From contig JACCLO010000005.1 of the NCBI GenBank assembly GCA_029448655.1, forward strand, positions 2,790,001 to 2,854,000: a DNA stretch of 64,000 nt, read 5' to 3'. The notes below the pieces were generated by a model. That model saw only the letters and a list, made by a program, of their open reading frames with translations. It searched no databases and was not told the origin of the DNA. The translations under genes were made by a program, and so were the position numbers. Shown one piece after another: positions 59,365 to 64,000 of the stretch. The number at the start of each line of letters is the position of its first letter. Position 1 is the stretch's first letter. This stretch comes from Wolfiporia cocos (taxonomy: Eukaryota > Basidiomycota > Agaricomycetes > Polyporales > Phaeolaceae).

Positions 59365-60811
59365 TCAAGCCTGTTCAACAGGTTGTGTTCGTGAGGTGCT
59401 AACGACTTCTCTGATGAGCTGCGCGGTGGTGAGCCCTATCTCGTAGTACCCATCATTCGTTTTGATGTCGAACATTCCCGTGTGAGCGTGCACCTCGTCA
59501 GTGGCTAATTCGTTGGGCGCTTGGATGAAGTGCTGGGCCAGCTGAGGTGTCTTCGGCAGAACGATGAATGTCCTTGGTGACGGATGCGAGGGCGGAGCTG
59601 GTGGTAGGAAAGTATAAAATCTATTAAGTGGTACGCGTACGCCTCAGCGATAGATACTTGTCAGATCACGATAAACACTGACGTTCTGAAGACAACTCCC
59701 ATCTGTTCTTCTATTGCCAAGAGCTCCTCTAGCCGCTTATGTAGCTTTCCCTCGTCCCACAACGTGCCAACGTATTTCATGTGGTCGGACGCCCACTTGT
59801 AGCTAACACTGAGCTCTTCGCGCCTATAGTACGCGGCCCCTGCCGCTGCTCCGGCGATGAGCGCGCCGCCCACAGCATACGCAGCCGGGGCCCACTTCTG
59901 CCAGGCACTAGCAGAAGCAGCGGTCGACCTGCTGGCAGACGCGGGGGCCGCAATCGATGCCCTAGAGCTATTCGAGGCGGCAGAGGTTTGCTTGGTGAAG
60001 CTTTGGAAGCTCGATAGGACGTTCTGGGCGTAGGAGGTGGCTTGCGTCGCACTGTTTTTAAATACGTGCGGGTGGAGACCAAGGTACTGCGGAGGTCTGA
60101 GGTAATGCTAGTCCTACACAGGAAGAATATCCTACCGGAGTGTCGAACGCCAAACATCCGATGATGTTGGGCCACAGTGGGGCTCCCTGGTCTGGTCGGG
60201 TCCTCACAAATTCGATGAGTGCGTCTGCTGCAAGCAATCCGCCCATGCTACTCTACGTCAGTAGCGGGGCCGGGAGACAGCGACCGTAACGGATGCACCT
60301 ATGCCCACATAGTATAATCTTTGCCTTCCCAGCACCGCCTCCGAGGCCTCGGGCCACCTCGCGCTCAACAGTCAAGCTGGTGAGCCAATCGGCAAAGCGT
60401 ATGACCGCTTCCGACTGGGCATGTCTTGCTGAGACCTCATGGAAGCAATGATTCTTGGCTTCAGCTCACCAGCTCACCCTTCGTCTAGCGGGTGGATGGC
60501 TGAGTTGTCTGAGCATTGACGAGATGTCGATGTCAGGGGCGCACCTCGTATGCAGGAAAGACAATGCTTTCTACTAAGACATTGTCAATGGATTCGGAGA
60601 GGATGTACTGAATTCTCTCTGGAAATCCGCCAAACGTGGTGTCTGTTCCTTTGAACCTGAGCAAGATAGTGCGTCAAATCCCAGGAGTAGGACCTCCGAT
60701 AGTTGAGTTACTGAACCCATGAATGAAGATGACCAGGATGAGGTCTGCAGGGGGCGACCTACTCTCCGCATGCGGCCCGCCAGGAGTATCGTGTTCGCTA
60801 GACTGAGCCAT
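59365..60811 (-). CDS. lipase-like alpha/beta hydrolase (DUF676-like)
   Basis: Exons 60717-60811, 60545-60656, 60470-60484, 60299-60414, 60136-60247, 59683-60086 and 59365-59620 sum to 1110 nt or 369 aa. The N-terminal domain has an oxyanion strand LILVIFIHGF near residue 30 and a nucleophile elbow CGHSMGG near residue 113, completed across an intron. FDTPYLGLHPHVFK follows. A Ser/Ala-rich linker leads to one probable membrane segment, VGGALIAGAAAGAAYY, and a C-terminal region I do not recognise. One exon is 15 nt (TKGEL). Relatives act as lipases or esterases on membrane lipids; the substrate is unknown. Confidence 0.88.
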
Positions 60812-60978
60812 TCAGGCTGCTAGTAGTGCTGCCGGGAAGATAGCGATTGAACACTAAACAGCAGTCAGCGTTACAAACGCGCGGGGAAGCAATCCCCGAC
60901 ATTGATCCGTACGATTCAATGAGATCTCACTGAGATCGAAAGCAGGTGGCGCTTCTCATCCCTCTATCCTCGACCACC

Positions 60979-61751
60979 ATGTCAGCTGCCTCCAGAATTC
61001 TCTCGTATCTAGGACTTCCGAATGATTATACTCCTTTCCCCGACGCGCAACCTATTGAGTTCCTGTCCAGGCATCTCCGCCAGCTCCCTCCGCATTTACT
61101 TTCCCATTTCTCCTCCACAACTACGCCTAAGCAGCGCTCGGTCATCCCGGCGATCCGTAATCGTCGACTCCGGTATGCGGACTCCAATCCACCACAACTG
61201 AGATTGAGTGCTGCAAAGGCGACATGGCCAACTCTCTGGCCTGGAAGAGAACCCCCTGGAAGAGAGCAGGGAGAAGATGAGCGCGCGTGGGCTGAGAAGT
61301 TCTTCATGGGCAGTCTGAAACCCCATGTCGGCAAGTTGGGGATGCTGCTAGGTGGCTATGAGGAAGAGCGCGAGTCGGAACGCGTGCGTTCCATTCGAAG
61401 AGCCCAAGCTGAAGCGCTAGAGTCTCTTCCGGAGGAGGACGAGAGCTCCGACGAGGATGGGGAAGAGCAACCGTTAGAGGAAGAGGAATCTCCCGAAGAT
61501 GTACAATCTTGGTTTATTCGTAGGATCAGAGAACAATTTATCTATGGGCTGCTGGAGGTACGCTCATCTTGACATCGCCATGCTAATGCCTAGCAAATGG
61601 GGATGTTACATCTCTGACTAATCTGCAGTCAACCGACTATGATAAGGTGGACTGGGACGACACATGGGACACGGACAATGATCGGGATGCGGAGGAGCGC
61701 TGGTTTGATGACGAAGAGGAAAGCGATGTACCGCCCGGTCTCTCTGAGTAA
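60979..61751 (+). CDS. CCDC97-like protein
   Basis: Exons 60979-61557 and 61629-61751 give 702 nt or 233 aa. A helical N-terminus (MSAASRILSYLGL) leads to a Pro-rich part, then EDERAWAEKFFMGSLK and a highly acidic region. The C-terminus has RRIREQFIYGLLE and STDYDKVDWDDTWD followed by an acidic tail. The last two blocks match the CCDC97 (former DUF2052) family, found associated with the SF3b part of the U2 snRNP in animals. The family call is from pattern and the role here is inferred. It is divergent from the hydrolase gene (167 bp between starts). Confidence 0.8.
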
Positions 61752-61930
61752 TTGTGGAACGAGGCTACCGAGCACCACCCTATCACGAGGCATCGTACTA
61801 TGTCGCCGTGCTGCCAACGTGTATTCATGCGGAAGAATCGACATTCCGTTCATGTCCTGCGCCATCGCGCGCTTTGAATGCTTCGGCAGCTAGGGTGCTC
61901 ACCAATCAGGGGTGCATAGCACCTGTGAGC

Positions 61931-61939
61931 ATATAAAGG
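61931..61939 (+). promoter_or_regulatory. TATA-like element of the aldo-keto reductase gene
   Basis: ATATAAAGG lies 41-49 bp upstream of the ATG at 61980. That places a start site just before the coding region, with a very short leader. Confidence 0.5.
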
Positions 61940-61979
61940 GTGCTCCAACACGCTGGCTGCTAGTTTCCCGGCTCTTACG

Positions 61980-63479
61980 ATGTCTTCAGTACCGGAATTT
62001 AAGCTGAACACGGGTGCATTGATCCCCTCCGTAGGTAGGACGCACTTGGAAACATGCATAGACTCTGTTTTGAGGCTGAGCCGCCGTCTTCTCAGGGCTC
62101 GGAGGCTGGGGCGGTCTGACCAAAGAGGAACGTGCTGCCACTGTACCATGGTTTGTCACAGCGTTGAAGGTATGGGCAAGATGCAGACCCTGCTATTCTG
62201 GAATCCTGAATGCTATTGTTTACAATAGTCGGGCTACAGACACATTGATACTGCATGGGCATACGGTGAGCTGGATGGAGGCAATACTATGGTAATGATT
62301 GATATATTTTCCTGACAACAGGCACCGAGAAATATGTCGGCGAGGCTATCAGGCAGTCTGGGGTCCCCAGAGAGGATATTTGGATTACGACCAAGCTGCC
62401 GTGCGTATTGTTTGCCCTGCATCAGATGCCAGAGCCTCACGATAGCCGTCAGTTCGCACCACCCTGGTCTCCGGACAGCCGAACAGTCTCTTGACGAGAG
62501 TCTGAAAAATCTCGGAACCGACTACGTAGATCTCGTCGGTATCCACTGTTTTCACTGGCGGCTCACAGGGCTGACCTACTGTGGTCCTATAGTATCTTCT
62601 CCACTGGCCGCAAGTGGTCGATTGGCCAGGTCAGCCTGTCAATGCCAGCGGTGGTAGGCTGCGATAGCTGACGCTTATCTTAGACGAGGACCCAGAGTTC
62701 TCGGCGGAATTCAAGACACGCAGTAGTCCGACATTCAATGAGACTTGGGTCGGATTAGAGGAAATCTATGCAAAGGGAAAGGCAAAGAACATTGGTGTCA
62801 GCAACTTCTCAGTTCAGAAGTACGTGGCACTCATGCAGTAATCCCCAATTTTGTGTTGATCAGGCGATACGTGCCACAGCCTCGAGAAGCTCCTCGCGAC
62901 CGCGAAGGTTGTGCCTGCAGTCAATCAAGTCGAGTGAGCATCTTCTGCCTTAAGCTACATTTCTCTTCGTTCTTTGCGCTTACATCCGATCAACTCAGGC
63001 TGCACCCGTACCTCGCACAAGAAGAACTCAAAGCATACTGTGACTCCAAGGGCATCGTGCTCACTGCATACACGCCTACAGGTTTGTCCGCTTCCTTGAT
63101 CTCCGGCGGACCATGAGACGATGAACCTTACCCCTGCAACGTGCAGGATACAACACCGTGCGCTCGGACCCACTCATCGTGGAGCTTGCACGCAAGTACA
63201 ACGTGACACCTGCACAAATCATTCTCGCGTGGCACAACTCACGAGGCGTCGTCGTCGTGCCCAAGAGTTCCGACGCGCAGAGGCAGAGGGACAACCTGAA
63301 CGTGCGTGTGCCTGTCTGGTGCTATCTAACACTAAGCTGACGGTGTTTTGCAGCTCCCGAATGTTGCGCCCGAGGACCTGAAGCGCATTTCTGCGCTTGA
63401 CAGGAACGAGCGGCTGTGCAACAAGGCTGATCCTGACGGCAAGGTATACGGATGGACCTACGAGCAATTGGGTTGGTGA
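61980..63479 (+). CDS. aldo-keto reductase
   Basis: NADPH-dependent carbonyl reductase with a TIM barrel. Eleven exons: 61980-62034, 62096-62169, 62229-62265, 62322-62400, 62453-62534, 62593-62629, 62684-62819, 62880-62933, 62999-63081, 63147-63301 and 63354-63479. They sum to 918 nt or 305 aa. The catalytic tetrad is visible: Asp and Tyr in HIDTAWAYG, Lys in WITTKLP and His in [21 protein letters not shown] and [15 protein letters not shown] bind the cofactor. It ends [17 protein letters not shown]. The substrate is unknown. Confidence 0.94.
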
Positions 63480-64000
63480 GAAATACCAGCAAGACTAAAA
63501 CCAGCAGCGAAGATCATTGCGGGGATGTACGATATTGTGTGTGTTGTCCGAATATGAATATCAAATGAGCAGTTTCACCATTCACACAAAACAAGCTTTA
63601 AGCGCTTCTGATAAGCGTCTCTGATCAAGGTTGGGTGTTCCGACTGCTTTGAATAGATGGGTTGTCGTTGATCCAGCAGATGGCAGCACTGATATACACT
63701 CTCCGTTGCCTTTGTCCGCATCCATCTCTGGTTATCCATTGAGTCTGGAAATAACCATCGGTCTCGATCAGCGGTAAGTCATCCGGAAATCTAAACAGCT
63801 CGCCGTGCTGACAATGACTAACTCCATCAGTTTCGCCCGTTCCTGCAGCCAATCGGCCCTCAGATGCGGTTTTGCACCTGAACGAGTTATCTAGCTCCCA
63901 GGCGTCTGGGGAAATGGTTAAGAGCGTTGAAACCCTCTACCCTACCTCAACCCCGTACCCTGCACAAGAGTTGAAGACAGTTTCAGCACAGTGGCGGCGC
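63480..64000. other. window edge, no supported gene
   Basis: About 520 bp downstream of the aldo-keto reductase. Short frames on both strands show no motif. It may contain part of a neighbouring gene that continues beyond the window. Confidence 0.4.

Noticed and set aside
1..64000. Transposons, reverse transcriptase, CRISPR arrays or virus-like genes
   Set aside because: No reverse transcriptase, integrase or transposase motif, no long terminal or inverted repeats, and no spaced direct-repeat array was seen.

Overview
This window is nuclear DNA from a filamentous basidiomycete, most likely Agaricomycotina. Genes are dense, and nearly every one is cut by many short introns of about 45-85 nt with GTRNGT donors and CTNAY-like branch sites. 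Gene content is typical of mushroom-forming fungi: chitin synthase, GRR1, a MATA-type HMG-box factor and a class-B-like beta-mannosidase. I found no rRNA, tRNA, CRISPR array or intact transposon. Exon models below were built by hand from splice sites. Where stated, the summed exon lengths divide exactly by three.

Layout. 1-12 kb: a 14-exon chitin synthase, a small Spo12-like gene and Rheb, separated by long stretches with few genes. 13-27 kb: a beta-mannosidase and three paralogous MFS transporters of the anion:cation symporter type. A free-standing alanyl-tRNA editing protein and a RING protein sit between copies one and two. 27.5-33 kb: an AT-hook protein and uncharacterised, possibly decaying genes; this is the least conserved part. 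33-41 kb: NEM1-type phosphatase, SNF7, ceramide synthase, U1A/U2B'' and an HSP31-like DJ-1 protein. 42-56 kb: MOB1, a BTB-like protein, DBP8, the HMG factor, SUA5, GRR1 and a possible Gag1-like protein. 56-64 kb: LSM3 and U1-C head to head, NAA10, a lipase-like hydrolase, a CCDC97-like protein and an aldo-keto reductase.

Themes. Several genes act in pre-mRNA splicing (U1A/U2B'', LSM3, U1-C, CCDC97-like). Others act in translation fidelity (AlaX-type editing, SUA5, NAA10), ribosome assembly (DBP8), growth and cell-cycle signalling (Rheb, MOB1, GRR1, Spo12-like), and membrane or nuclear-envelope biology (NEM1, SNF7, LAG1).

No single novel defence or biosynthetic system is evident. The most unusual observations are: a 15-nt in-frame micro-exon carrying the catalytic acid/base glutamate of the beta-mannosidase; three transporters sharing 20-nt and 13-nt micro-exons; a 124-bp bidirectional promoter between two spliceosome genes; a GC-AG intron in DBP8; a palindromic TTGACC cluster upstream of MOB1; and cell-cycle-type promoter boxes upstream of the Spo12-like gene.
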